Shown piece by piece: positions 33,810-43,375 of a stretch of DNA of 64,000 nt (the first letter of the stretch is position 1; the number at the start of each line of letters is the position of its first letter). Under the pieces are notes generated by a model. It was not told the DNA's origin. It did not search any database and saw only the letters and a list, made by a program, of their open reading frames with translations. The stretch is from positions 1-64,000 of the forward strand of contig JAAOED010000013.1 of assembly GCA_016466735.1 (NCBI GenBank). Direction: 5' to 3'. The DNA is from Weissella confusa (GTDB taxonomy: Bacteria; Bacillota; Bacilli; Lactobacillales; Lactobacillaceae). Made by a program: the position numbers and the translations under genes.

Positions 33810-35594
33810 ATGAAGAATATTACTGAATCAATTCGTTTCTTTGCGCACTACTTCAAGCGTTACTGGATGGGGATGATTGCCATCCTCGTGTTCACGATTT
33901 TCGCAACGTGGGCGCAAGTTAAGGCGCCGGTTTACATGGGACGTTCAATTACGGAATTGTCAAAGTACTTGATGGTGAAGTTGAACCCAATGACGGCTAG
34001 CCAAGCAAGTTTGCACGATTTCCACCATGCCTTGCTACTGTTCTTCGGTTTTGTGTTGTTGATGCTAACTGGTTTGTTCATCAACGCTTTCATTCAAGCT
34101 ATCGTGTCATCTAACTCAGTTAATGACATGCGTAAGGGCTTGTTTGGCAAGATGCAACGTATGACGGTCCGTTACTTTGATTCTCACCAAGACGGTGAAA
34201 TCTTGTCACGTTTCACGTCTGACTTGGATAACATCTTCAACGCGATGAACCAAGCGATTTTCCAATTGTTCTCACAAATTGCGATGTTGATTGGTGTGGT
34301 TTGGATGATGTTTAACGAGAGTCCTAAGATGGCTTGGGTGACGATTGCTTCAACACCCGTTGCCGTTATCTTGGCTGCGTTGATCATTGTGCAAGCAAAG
34401 AAGTACGTGGACGCCCAACAAGCTGAAGTTGGTCACTTGAACGGATACATCAACGAGCAAATCAATGGTGAAAAGGTGATTATCACCAACGGTTTGCAAG
34501 GAGAGTCAATTCGTGGTTTTATCGAGCACAACAACAAGGTACGTAAGGCAACGACGCTTGGTCAAGCCTGGTCAGGTGTGTTGTTCCCATTGATGCAAGG
34601 AATGGGCTTGTTCAACTTGGCTATCGTGATTTTCTACGGTGCCACGCAAGCCTTGAACGGTGATTTGGCCTCACGTGCGGCTGGTTTGGGATTGATTGTG
34701 ACGTTCGTTTCGTTCTCACAACAATACTACCAACCAATCACGCAAATCACGTCAACGTACAACATGTTGCAGTTGGCCATGACAGGTGCACACCGTTTGA
34801 ACGAAGTGTTTGCGCAAGACGACGAAATCAATCCTAAGGACGGCGTAAAGTTTACCGGCGTTAAGGACAAGATTTTGTTGGACGATGTACACTTTGGTTA
34901 CAACCCTGATCGTGAGATTTTGCATGGTATCAACATTGAAGTAGACAAGGGTCAAATGGTGGCTTTGGTTGGGCCTACTGGTTCAGGTAAGACGACGGTT
35001 ATGAACTTGTTGAACCGTTTCTATGACGTGACGGACGGTGCGGTTAAGTTTGACGGTGTTGACGTACGCGATATGGACTTGAAGTCTTTGCGTGATAATG
35101 TTGGTATCGTGTTGCAAGATTCTGTTTTGTTCACGGGTACGATTCGTGACAACATCACGTTCGGTAAGCCTGATGCAACGGATGAAGAAATGATTGATGC
35201 GGCTAAGCAAGCTAACATTCACGACTTTATCATGACGTTGGAAGATGGCTATGATACCCAAGTGTCTGATGAAAATTCAGTCTTCTCAACGGGTCAAAAG
35301 CAATTGTTGTCAATCGCGCGTACAATTTTGACGGCGCCTGATTTGTTGATCTTGGACGAGGCAACGTCAAACGTTGATACGGTGACGGAAGCTAAGATTC
35401 AAAAGGCGATGGATAATGTGATTGCGGGACGTACGAGTTTCGTGATTGCCCACCGTTTGAAGACGATTTTGAACGCTGATAAGATTGTCGTGCTACGTGA
35501 CGGAAACGTTATCGAACACGGTAGCCACGCAGAATTGTTGGCACAAGGTGGCTTCTACGCTGAGTTGTACAACAACCAAATGGTATTTGAATAA
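33810..35594 (+). CDS. Heterodimeric ABC exporter subunit with catalytic Glu
   Basis: 594 residues: six-helix domain then ATPase. Walker A is GPTGSGKTT, Walker [13 protein letters not shown] with E517 and the H-loop VIAHRL with H548, all canonical. Its signature is FSTGQ (residues 492-496) instead of LSGGQ. In the heterodimer this altered signature faces the degenerate Walker site of the partner, leaving one full ATP site and one dead site, an internally consistent split. GGAGG ahead of the start lies in the end of the previous gene. Substrate unknown. Confidence 0.88.
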   Translation: MKNITESIRFFAHYFKRYWMGMIAILVFTIFATWAQVKAPVYMGRSITELSKYLMVKLNPMTASQASLHDFHHALLLFFGFVLLMLTGLFINAFIQAIVSSNSVNDMRKGLFGKMQRMTVRYFDSHQDGEILSRFTSDLDNIFNAMNQAIFQLFSQIAMLIGVVWMMFNESPKMAWVTIASTPVAVILAALIIVQAKKYVDAQQAEVGHLNGYINEQINGEKVIITNGLQGESIRGFIEHNNKVRKATTLGQAWSGVLFPLMQGMGLFNLAIVIFYGATQALNGDLASRAAGLGLIVTFVSFSQQYYQPITQITSTYNMLQLAMTGAHRLNEVFAQDDEINPKDGVKFTGVKDKILLDDVHFGYNPDREILHGINIEVDKGQMVALVGPTGSGKTTVMNLLNRFYDVTDGAVKFDGVDVRDMDLKSLRDNVGIVLQDSVLFTGTIRDNITFGKPDATDEEMIDAAKQANIHDFIMTLEDGYDTQVSDENSVFSTGQKQLLSIARTILTAPDLLILDEATSNVDTVTEAKIQKAMDNVIAGRTSFVIAHRLKTILNADKIVVLRDGNVIEHGSHAELLAQGGFYAELYNNQMVFE

Positions 35595-35602
35595 GCAATA
35601 AA

Positions 35603-35646
35603 ACAAAAGACGTCGACTAGCAATTATGCCGGTCGACGTCTTTTGT
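35603..35646 (+). terminator. Terminator of the ABC exporter operon
   Basis: ACAAAAGACGTCGAC pairs perfectly with GTCGACGTCTTTTGT (15 bp). Confidence 0.9.
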
Positions 35647-35939
35647 GTATTCTCTAGGTGAGAAGTTGCGTTAGCCCCTCTTACATTTATTCATTATAAA
35701 AAGTAAATGAGGGTCAAAACGTGCAAGAAAAATGAATAATTTGTGAATTGACGTCATTCTGTAATGGAAAATTCAAAATTCAAGGCAAGTGGCAAAGTTT
35801 CTTCATAACGTTTCTAAAAGTCGTTACGGCTCCTACAAACTGTTGCACCATTTTGCCGGTATTCTAAGAGAGTCCAACAGAAGGTGGGATGGACCACACT
35901 GTTTATGAGAGAAAAAATACAGATTTAGGGAGTACGTCT
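35647..35939 (+). other. Long AT-rich leader of the first FPRVGG surface protein
   Basis: No gene is visible. The stretch holds an imperfect hairpin (CCCTC plus CATTTA near 35677-35690 with TAAATGAGGG near 35706-35715), a TGACGTCA palindrome around 35748, and a possible -35 TTGACG without a good -10. The length suggests a regulated leader, but nothing decisive is seen. Confidence 0.35.
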
Positions 35940-38900
35940 ATGACAAAAAGTGGAGGCTTTTCAATTAAGAAGCGTCACCGCAAGTTAGGCGCTTTGATTG
36001 GTTTGGCAGCTCTGGCTGTGCCATTTGCCGCCAATCTGGGTACCTTGGGAGACGCGATTCATGCGGTTGCTGGACCGCAGAACGTGTATGAGAGCAAGTT
36101 GCTGAATGTCAAACTAGAGACATCACAGGACAAAGCAAAGACCACGTGGGATTTGGAGTTTGATCGATCAGATATGTCTGTCAGTGAGCAGACAGTTAAG
36201 TTCAAACTCGATTTGGAAAAGGCGGGGTTAACCGATGCCGAGATTGCGATTAAGGATGGCGACAAGCTGGGCGAGCCGCTAGACATGCGCGAGGGAATCG
36301 TGGATGCCGTTCTGAAGACACAATCAACGCATTTGATTTTGACAGCTATCAGTTCTAATGAAGATAAGCACGACATTGCGTTGCCGATTACTGAGTTAGG
36401 ATTGTATAACGAAGAAAACGGTGAGAACTTGTTGCCAGCCGATAATCGCTCAGTCGATTTGACGATGGCGTTTGAGCAAGTTGCTGAAATTACAAAGGAA
36501 TCTTCATCTGAGACAGTAACTGAAGCGGTTGCTAAGGAAGAAAAGAAGTCTGAAAAGGTATCTGAAGTTAAGGAAGAGAAGCAAGCCGGCAAGGAAGTTA
36601 AGGTTGCACCAATTCCTAGTGATTCAGATGGCTTGCTACCATATACAGGTACGGCAAGTAACCCTGTTCAAATTTTGAACACGCAGCTTACACAAACAGT
36701 GCCGTTGACTGATATCCAATCAGTGTATATTGACACGGACGCTCGTACTACAGCGCAAGCAAATGGAAACACAAACCCAAATAACTTCCAAATTTGGGCA
36801 AATACTAATAGCGTTGCATATCACGTTAATGGGGACACTTCTGTAAATTACTCACAAGACGTGAATATCTACCGAAAGTTCGACGAAACGGCTGGAAAGA
36901 TTGACGCGGGTAATCCTAACCCGGATCCAACTTATGTTCGTTCGCACTACCACTCACAATATGAAGCTGTCGCTGGCGGTGGTAGCGCAAATGAATCAGC
37001 GTACATGATGGAATTCCATGACTCAACAAAAATGGCGGGTAAGGTATTCACCATCGTTTACGACAATGTGGGTGAGTACATTAATGCAAATGGTGATCGT
37101 GTGACAATGGGTGCAACGATGTCTATCGGAAACATCAAGCCTGTAACACAACAGCACAATCAAATTGGACAGCAAATGTTCATTGATATTCCGAATAATT
37201 TGTATTCTGGTTTGTTGTATCAAGGTATCGACTCGCTTGATATCCAATTACAATTTTACGAAGTTACACCATCTGCATCTGGTAGCACGTTTACTCGTTT
37301 AATTAACGTGTCTAGTGCAGTAGGTGCATCAATGACGTTTGCCTCATTGAACAACTTTGGAAATGGATCGGGAGGATTCCTCTGGACCGAGACTGGAAGC
37401 ACTCAAATCAACTCATCAACGTATGCTGAGTCTGTCGATAAGGTTGCGACATTTGGTGCAGAACCAACTTTGGCAGATCGTAATACTGCCGTAGCCGGTA
37501 AAGACTCACAAGGCCGCACGGTTATGAAGCAAGATAGCAATGGTAAGTGGTTCTCACAAGGTCACGGTAATTACACGAATGATAATTACAGTTATCCTAA
37601 CTGGCGAGACAAGATTGGTGACACAACATTCCCTCTTGGAGCCTTGAGCTATCCTATTGCTGGAAAGCAATTCACGTTCCGTTTTTACACAGGAACGGGT
37701 AACACTTGGCAAACGATGACGTTGGCATCCATTAATCCATTGCAATTGGATGCACCTCGTAAGATGGTTACAGACGATCAATTGGAGACAACTGATCCGA
37801 ACGCCATGAATTACAATAATGCGGTTGGTCAATTGAATTCTGCCAATGGTAATGCAGATGTCCAAGCGGCAATTGCAGAGGCTCGATCATCATTCCCTGC
37901 ATATGACCCTAATTCAGGTGAGTATAAGTCATACGCTGATTATGTTGCCGCTCGTGAAACGGCTGTGAACGCTGCAATTACGAAGGTTACTGAAGAAAAG
38001 AATATTCAGTACGGTAATATGTTCGGAAACAACTTGGCAACGAAGAATACGCAAACAATTGGTGATGTCATTTACTTCAATTATGATTATTGGGTAATGC
38101 AGCCAACTTACCGTATTGGAACGGATTCGATTGCTAAGCCAACTGAATTGGTAATGACGGATACGTTGGATGCGGGTGTTACATTGCGTCATAACGATGC
38201 AAGCAATATGACGACGTTTACGCCTAGTGATATTGTGGTGTACAACACTAATGGTTCGGCGTTTACGTATGGAACGGATTACACGGTAAAGCTAGAGTCT
38301 GTGAAGGGGTCTGACGACAAGCAGCATCAAAAGATTACGGTCGAATTTACAACAACTGGGCGAGATCACATGGATTTCGACGGTAATAACTTGGCTTGGA
38401 ATTTGAATGTTCACGTACCAGCTACTGAAGTTCTTGAAAACAAGCAAGAAAAGATTTGGTACAACACTGCGAACGTTATGACAGGAATCAATGACCCTGA
38501 GGGAATTGATACTAACCGTGTCAACGTACATTTGCTACCACTTCATGACAATGACTTGGTGTTGCACAAGATTGATGATCTTGGTAACCAAGTTAACCGA
38601 GCAACTTTTGAATTGAAGCAAACGTACAAGATGACGGGATGGTCTAATGATGAGCCTGTCTTTGAAAAGCTTGATACGCCAGTCGAGGTAACAGGGACGT
38701 CATCAGCAAATGGTTCTACTTGGACATTTAATGATCTTCAAATCGGAAAGTATGAATTGACCGAAACGGGAGTTCCAGGTGGTTATACGAATGATAACGG
38801 TGTCATTCACTTTACGGTGACGGAGCACTTGCAAGGCGATGGTAAGACGTATATTCACACAATGAGTGGCGATTCTGATGCCGACAAGGCTGCTTTGATT

Positions 38901-39548
38901 GGTTTGCAACAATTAGATGGGGATCAGTGGACTGCGTCAATCAAGAATCCGCGTGTACCAACGCAATTCAAGTTGAACAAGGTTGATAGCGATAACGATC
39001 CTTTGGCTGGTGCTAAGTTTGAATACGCATTGCAAACAGATGCTGTGGCGTATGCAGAAAACCCATCATTGCCAAATCCTTGGGTTGAGATGACTGAGGG
39101 TGCTAATGGCGTTCATACGATTGCGGCAGATGCAAAGTTGGAGTTCAATAAGACTTATGTTGTTCGTGAGACAAAGTCTCCAGATGGATATGCAATGAAG
39201 GACGATTTCTATTTCATTGTCGTACCACAAAATACGTACACGGATCCGGCTTTTGACTACGCAGATATCTTGAACAACTTGAATGGTACTTCTGCAAATA
39301 CGAATGCACCAGTTAACTTCTTGCAAGTTAATGAAGGCGGTTCATACTTGAAGTGGTTGCCAGCAGTGGAAGATGATTCAACAGACCCAGATACTTGGGT
39401 TGGAAATTTCGTTGTTGCTAACGATGCAAAGTCAATCTTCCCACGTGTTGGAGGAACGGGAATTCAAGCATACATTGGTGCTGGTTTGATCGTTATGTTG
39501 ATCGCCGGTGGGGCAGCTTGGTACATCAAGCGCCGTCAAAACCAATAA
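35940..39548 (+). CDS. Giant wall-anchored SpaA-domain surface protein (FPRVGG signal)
   Basis: 1202 residues from ATG 35940, which has GGGAG seven bases upstream; an in-frame ATG at 35889 would add 17 residues with an abutting ribosome site. A signal peptide (KKRHRKLGALIGLAALAVPF) leads to a region of about 150 residues and a Lys/Glu-rich stalk. An internal LPYTG occurs at 233-237. A long adhesin-like region follows (NNLYSGLLY, MTFASLNNF), then a beta-domain with YGTDYTVKLE. Two SpaA-type domains run LVLHKIDDLGN to YELTETGVPGGY and FKLNKVDSDNDPLAGAKFEY to YVVRETKSPDGY. The C-terminus is FPRVGG, a membrane segment and KRRQNQ. No cysteine was seen. It probably mediates adhesion; no sortase is next to it. 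Confidence 0.83.
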   Translation: MTKSGGFSIKKRHRKLGALIGLAALAVPFAANLGTLGDAIHAVAGPQNVYESKLLNVKLETSQDKAKTTWDLEFDRSDMSVSEQTVKFKLDLEKAGLTDAEIAIKDGDKLGEPLDMREGIVDAVLKTQSTHLILTAISSNEDKHDIALPITELGLYNEENGENLLPADNRSVDLTMAFEQVAEITKESSSETVTEAVAKEEKKSEKVSEVKEEKQAGKEVKVAPIPSDSDGLLPYTGTASNPVQILNTQLTQTVPLTDIQSVYIDTDARTTAQANGNTNPNNFQIWANTNSVAYHVNGDTSVNYSQDVNIYRKFDETAGKIDAGNPNPDPTYVRSHYHSQYEAVAGGGSANESAYMMEFHDSTKMAGKVFTIVYDNVGEYINANGDRVTMGATMSIGNIKPVTQQHNQIGQQMFIDIPNNLYSGLLYQGIDSLDIQLQFYEVTPSASGSTFTRLINVSSAVGASMTFASLNNFGNGSGGFLWTETGSTQINSSTYAESVDKVATFGAEPTLADRNTAVAGKDSQGRTVMKQDSNGKWFSQGHGNYTNDNYSYPNWRDKIGDTTFPLGALSYPIAGKQFTFRFYTGTGNTWQTMTLASINPLQLDAPRKMVTDDQLETTDPNAMNYNNAVGQLNSANGNADVQAAIAEARSSFPAYDPNSGEYKSYADYVAARETAVNAAITKVTEEKNIQYGNMFGNNLATKNTQTIGDVIYFNYDYWVMQPTYRIGTDSIAKPTELVMTDTLDAGVTLRHNDASNMTTFTPSDIVVYNTNGSAFTYGTDYTVKLESVKGSDDKQHQKITVEFTTTGRDHMDFDGNNLAWNLNVHVPATEVLENKQEKIWYNTANVMTGINDPEGIDTNRVNVHLLPLHDNDLVLHKIDDLGNQVNRATFELKQTYKMTGWSNDEPVFEKLDTPVEVTGTSSANGSTWTFNDLQIGKYELTETGVPGGYTNDNGVIHFTVTEHLQGDGKTYIHTMSGDSDADKAALIGLQQLDGDQWTASIKNPRVPTQFKLNKVDSDNDPLAGAKFEYALQTDAVAYAENPSLPNPWVEMTEGANGVHTIAADAKLEFNKTYVVRETKSPDGYAMKDDFYFIVVPQNTYTDPAFDYADILNNLNGTSANTNAPVNFLQVNEGGSYLKWLPAVEDDSTDPDTWVGNFVVANDAKSIFPRVGGTGIQAYIGAGLIVMLIAGGAAWYIKRRQNQ

Positions 39549-39585
39549 TTTTGATACACATAATTTGAAATAGACGTGCTTGAAT

Positions 39586-39624
39586 AAGCCGGTTGTGAAC
39601 AGAAATGTTCGCAGCCGGCTTTTC
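39586..39624 (+). terminator. Terminator between the two FPRVGG genes
   Basis: AAGCCGGTTGTGAAC pairs with GTTCGCAGCCGGCTT (two wobbles), followed by T residues, so the second gene needs its own promoter. Confidence 0.85.
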
Positions 39625-39741
39625 TGTTGTATTTTTGGACATAAACACGTCGATAATTTCCAAGAGTCTTTAATTGACAGCCACATAGATTTTGTATCTT
39701 GTCCGTAATATGGGATAAGTAGAAAACGGAAGGATACGGCA

Positions 39742-42700
39742 GTGATGACAAGACGCATGCGAAAATTTAATACCCGATTTAGTGTGCTGATTTTGTTGGT
39801 GCCGTTATTACTAAATCTCGCAATCTTCAGTAAGGCTGTATACGCAGAAGCTAAGGATCCGTTGATCAGTGAGCTGCCAGCGAAGATTGATAACGGGCTG
39901 CTAGATGCGATTGAAGATACTGGTAAAGTGTCGTTGCCGGATGTCGTAGGTGCCGGTGAGGATAATCCGACGCTGCCGGGTGAAGGAGAGTTGGAACCAA
40001 CAACGCCAATGAAACCGGCTGTACTGAAAAGTGTTGCCGGAACGATTTATGACTATTTCGACTACGAAGGTGTTCCTTTTGTGATTAAAGTTTCACAACG
40101 TCGTGCGTTTATGGATTACGAGATTACGTTCGACAAAGTAGAAGATAACTTTCAAAAGTTTGGTACTGATAAGGAAGCTGGGGTATTCCCAGTTGAATTT
40201 GGCGTTGATGGCGATCGTGTTGGAAGCGTTGAAAGCATTACGCTTAATGACAAACCGGTTGAGTTGGATGATAAGAATCGTTATCGGGTTGATGCACGAA
40301 CGGAAAAGCAAGTCTTCAAGTTTACGCTGCGACCACCTGCTAACAAGAAATATGGGTTGATGATTGTCTCGCCGGTGCGTGAGGAAACGTATTCTGATGG
40401 CCATGAAAATGTGTATATCCCACGTGAAATTCACATGGGTGTGCTGTTTTATCCATTTGCCAGCGATTGGGAGCACGATGATCAAAAGATGACGGTGTAC
40501 GACGAGCAGGATGAACGCGAAACGTTGAAACGACCAGATAATTTGATTCCGACCGAAACGTTGAAGGGTTACAGTTCGACAATTAAGGCTGATGCCTATT
40601 CTGACCCAAGCAAGATGAAAGTTTATCTGAACCAAGACGCAATTGACGATGATTATTTGGTCATTGAGGAGCGCTTGAACTCAGATAAGCGGAGTAACTT
40701 GGCGAACATGTGGGGTGAAACGTGGTGGAACTCAGAGGAAAACGACCACGGTTTGTACTACTACGAGAAGTTTAATGAGCAGTCGCCGGGTAAGAATTAC
40801 TCAGTGATGATTTCCGTGATTGAGATGGTTGCGAGTCGTGCAAAACGTGGTGAAATTACGATTTACTACCCATATGTCGGCACGTACAAAACCAAGCACG
40901 TGGATGATAATGGTGACGTGAAGTGGACGACACATTTGATGGGTGCCTACGTGACGTTGTCAGACTTCATTCCGGGCGTCATTGGTGGTCATACTGGCGG
41001 AACGGGTGATTCGGCCGATCCGTATTTGAACCTATCGAATAATTTGTATTCGGGATTGTTGTACAACAAACTCTCGGATTTCCAAGTTGAATTCCAGTAT
41101 GTTGATTTTGAGAATAAGCATTTGATTGACGTGCAAAAGACAGATAAGAAGATGTCATATCTGACGTTTGCGTCATTGAATGCTAATCGAAAGACAAACC
41201 CGTGGGGACCTGATGCGGCTATCGAAAAGCGTTATGACTATGCGGAAGGTGTCGGCTGGGCCGGTGCAAACGAAAACAAGGGTGTGACCGTTGAAGGTGC
41301 AACTATCACTTACCACAAAGACAAGTACATTGGGACGACTGACGCCGCTAGTCAATGGGAGACTGGTAATGACATTTGGCAGGATTATTTGAACGGTGAG
41401 AATTTTGAACGTTCGGCCGTGTCATTTGTTCTCGAGGGTACATCGGCAAAGGTGCGCATGGGGTCATTGACCAACGGCGTTTGGGGTGCATTCTTGAGTT
41501 CAAGTATCTCCGTACCGAATGATGAGGAATTCTCGTTCGACATTGATACAACTGTCGGGACGCGTGATAAGCCATCGGTGAATAAATTCGTCCACAAGGA
41601 TACGAATGATTTGAATGGTAAAACGCTGGAAGATGCGACAAAGGCATTCTGGTATTGGACATACCCAACGACTTATGCGAATGGTGAAGATTACTTGCTA
41701 TCACCAAGTGCGGTTGAGGCAACAATTAATTTGCCGAAGGTCGGTGGAGATGCGGTGATTTTGGCCGGTGCCTTAAAGAATAGCGTGAAGGTTTACAACA
41801 CCGCGGGAACAAGTGATGACACGACAACTGGTAGCCGGGCTGAAATGGCATATGGCACGGACTATGAGGTGACGGTGAACGATCGTAAGGTTAAGGTGAC
41901 ATTGACCAAGGAAGGCGTACGCAAGTTGATGTTTAACGGTTCAGACTGGGCAGTCGGGGTTAACGTACGTCATTCGGTTGCGGAATATTTGACCGATGCC
42001 ACCTATGCTCAACAAGCCGCGGTTTCGTATACATTTAACAACGTGTTGTGGAATCGTACGCAGCAATCAAACGTGGTGAGCCACCAACGTAAGGGAAAGG
42101 AAGAAGCGCCTGCTGAAGAAAAGCATATTTCCTTTGCGGTTAAGAATACGAACCGTGCTGGTGACCTAACGTTGCTGGGTGGTGAATTCGAACTGTTTGA
42201 TGAGTCTGGCAAGCAATTGACTAAGCAAAATTCAGGTAGTCACACGACATTGTGGGCAGGTTTAGCAGATGGCAAAACCTACACGTTACGCCAAACTGGT
42301 GTTGCCCACGGTTATTGGATTGATGAGAACGAGTACAAAGTTCATGTGGTCGATGGTGTTGTGACGACAGATTTGCCGACAAGCAAGCATCGTGCCGCGA
42401 TAGATGTGCATGAGGTTCTTTTTGCCAATGAAGTTAACGGCGTCGTGTTCCGTAAGTTTGCTTTGGGGGATGACCCTGATAAGCCACTGGCTGGTTCAAC
42501 TTATCGATTGACGCGTGTGAGTTCGGGTCACGGCCGTGAGTTTACGACTCGTGAATCAGGGCAAACGTTGCCTGGGTTGAGTCAGGGGCTTTATACGTTA
42601 GAAGAAGTTGAAGCACCGGCCGGGTTTGAGGTTGATCCAAAGGTGTACTGTTTTGAAGTTACAGCGGGTGGTATTAACGGTGAGCCGGCAGAAATGTCGG

Positions 42701-42894
42701 TGGATTGTGTGCCACTGGGTGATAAGCTGAAGTTCGACACCGGACGTGGTGAATGGTTGGTAGACCTACCGACGAAAAAGATGAAGTCGATCTTCCCACG
42801 TGTTGGTGGTTCGGGAACACGAATCTTTTGGATTGTGCCAGGTGTGCTGTTCTTCATTAGCGGCGGCATGGCTTACCGCCAACGTCGACGCTAG
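39742..42894 (+). CDS. Second giant wall-anchored surface protein (FPRVGG signal)
   Basis: 1050 residues, a diverged paralogue of the preceding protein. Shared blocks include NNLYSGLLYNKL, LTFASLN and YGTDYEVTV, then SpaA-type domains and the C-terminal KSIFPRVGGSG with a membrane segment and RQRRR. The signal peptide is FNTRFSVLILLVPLLLNLAI through VYAEA. A second SpaA-like domain (GVVFRKFALGDDPDKPLAGSTYRL to LYTLEEVEAPAGFEV) carries two cysteines near the end (VYCFEV and VDCVPL) that could form a disulphide. AAGGA is seven bases before GTG 39742 and ten before ATG 39745; either is possible. Likely adhesin; ligand unknown. Confidence 0.83.
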   Translation: MMTRRMRKFNTRFSVLILLVPLLLNLAIFSKAVYAEAKDPLISELPAKIDNGLLDAIEDTGKVSLPDVVGAGEDNPTLPGEGELEPTTPMKPAVLKSVAGTIYDYFDYEGVPFVIKVSQRRAFMDYEITFDKVEDNFQKFGTDKEAGVFPVEFGVDGDRVGSVESITLNDKPVELDDKNRYRVDARTEKQVFKFTLRPPANKKYGLMIVSPVREETYSDGHENVYIPREIHMGVLFYPFASDWEHDDQKMTVYDEQDERETLKRPDNLIPTETLKGYSSTIKADAYSDPSKMKVYLNQDAIDDDYLVIEERLNSDKRSNLANMWGETWWNSEENDHGLYYYEKFNEQSPGKNYSVMISVIEMVASRAKRGEITIYYPYVGTYKTKHVDDNGDVKWTTHLMGAYVTLSDFIPGVIGGHTGGTGDSADPYLNLSNNLYSGLLYNKLSDFQVEFQYVDFENKHLIDVQKTDKKMSYLTFASLNANRKTNPWGPDAAIEKRYDYAEGVGWAGANENKGVTVEGATITYHKDKYIGTTDAASQWETGNDIWQDYLNGENFERSAVSFVLEGTSAKVRMGSLTNGVWGAFLSSSISVPNDEEFSFDIDTTVGTRDKPSVNKFVHKDTNDLNGKTLEDATKAFWYWTYPTTYANGEDYLLSPSAVEATINLPKVGGDAVILAGALKNSVKVYNTAGTSDDTTTGSRAEMAYGTDYEVTVNDRKVKVTLTKEGVRKLMFNGSDWAVGVNVRHSVAEYLTDATYAQQAAVSYTFNNVLWNRTQQSNVVSHQRKGKEEAPAEEKHISFAVKNTNRAGDLTLLGGEFELFDESGKQLTKQNSGSHTTLWAGLADGKTYTLRQTGVAHGYWIDENEYKVHVVDGVVTTDLPTSKHRAAIDVHEVLFANEVNGVVFRKFALGDDPDKPLAGSTYRLTRVSSGHGREFTTRESGQTLPGLSQGLYTLEEVEAPAGFEVDPKVYCFEVTAGGINGEPAEMSVDCVPLGDKLKFDTGRGEWLVDLPTKKMKSIFPRVGGSGTRIFWIVPGVLFFISGGMAYRQRRR

Positions 42895-42906
42895 AAATAG
42901 CTATTG

Positions 42907-42932
42907 AGATGCGTAGTGATACGCATCTTTTT
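42907..42932 (+). terminator. Terminator of the second FPRVGG gene
   Basis: AGATGCGT pairs with ACGCATCT, followed by T residues. Confidence 0.85.
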
Positions 42933-42948
42933 ACGTGCGCAAACAAAT

Positions 42949-42976
42949 AGCGCCGGCTCCAAACGGAACCGGCGCT
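42949..42976 (-). terminator. Hairpin downstream of the tRNA-Asn pair
   Basis: AGCGCCGG with CCGGCGCT and an inner CTCC/GGAA partial stem. On the minus strand it is followed by TATTTGTTTG, a modest terminator for the tRNAs. Confidence 0.65.
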
Positions 42977-42993
42977 ACATGCGAAATTACGGA

Positions 42994-43065
42994 CTGCTCT
43001 GGCTGGGATCGAACCAGCGACCTCTTCATTAACAGTGAATTATTCTACCTCTGAACTACAGAGCA
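42994..43065 (-). tRNA. tRNA-Asn, anticodon GTT (copy 1)
   Basis: 72 nt. On the minus strand the acceptor stem is TGCTCTG/CAGAGCA, D stem GTTC/GAAT, anticodon loop CTGTTAA (GTT), T arm GCTGG-TTCGATC-CCAGC, discriminator G. It differs from copy 2 at three positions, two of which pair in the anticodon stem (T-A here, C-G there). Confidence 0.9.
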
Positions 43066-43101
43066 ATGGTGTTCAAATGTTTGCCAATTAGTAATCGGCA
43101 A

Positions 43102-43173
43102 CTGCTCTGGCTGGGATCGAACCAGCGACCTCCTCATTAACAGTGAGTTATTCTACCGCTGAACTACAGAGCA
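43102..43173 (-). tRNA. tRNA-Asn, anticodon GTT (copy 2)
   Basis: 72 nt, promoter-proximal copy, same anticodon loop CTGTTAA. D loop AGCGGTA versus AGAGGTA in copy 1. The 36-base spacer contains no other feature. Confidence 0.92.
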
Positions 43174-43202
43174 TTTATTTCCTTTGGCTAAGGTATGTTT
43201 AT

Positions 43203-43231
43203 AATATACTGGATGGTTTATGAGAAGTCAA
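43203..43231 (-). promoter_or_regulatory. Promoter of the tRNA-Asn pair
   Basis: On the minus strand TTGACT, 17-bp spacer, TATATT, 30 bases before the first tRNA; same architecture as the tRNA-Glu promoter. Confidence 0.8.
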
Positions 43232-43332
43232 CAAGTTAAATGAGAATAATTTAATATTCGTTTATGAAGACTTTTGACACCTAAACAAAACATTAAGCAA
43301 AGACAGTCATGTAGGCGGTTACATGGTTTCCC

Positions 43333-43341
43333 TGTTAAAAT
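43333..43341 (+). promoter_or_regulatory. Extended -10 promoter of the MucBP/SH3-like gene
   Basis: TGtTAAAAT, 34 bases before the start codon. Confidence 0.5.
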
Positions 43342-43375
43342 AGACATAAGAAACTACAACTAGGAGGCAGCAAAG

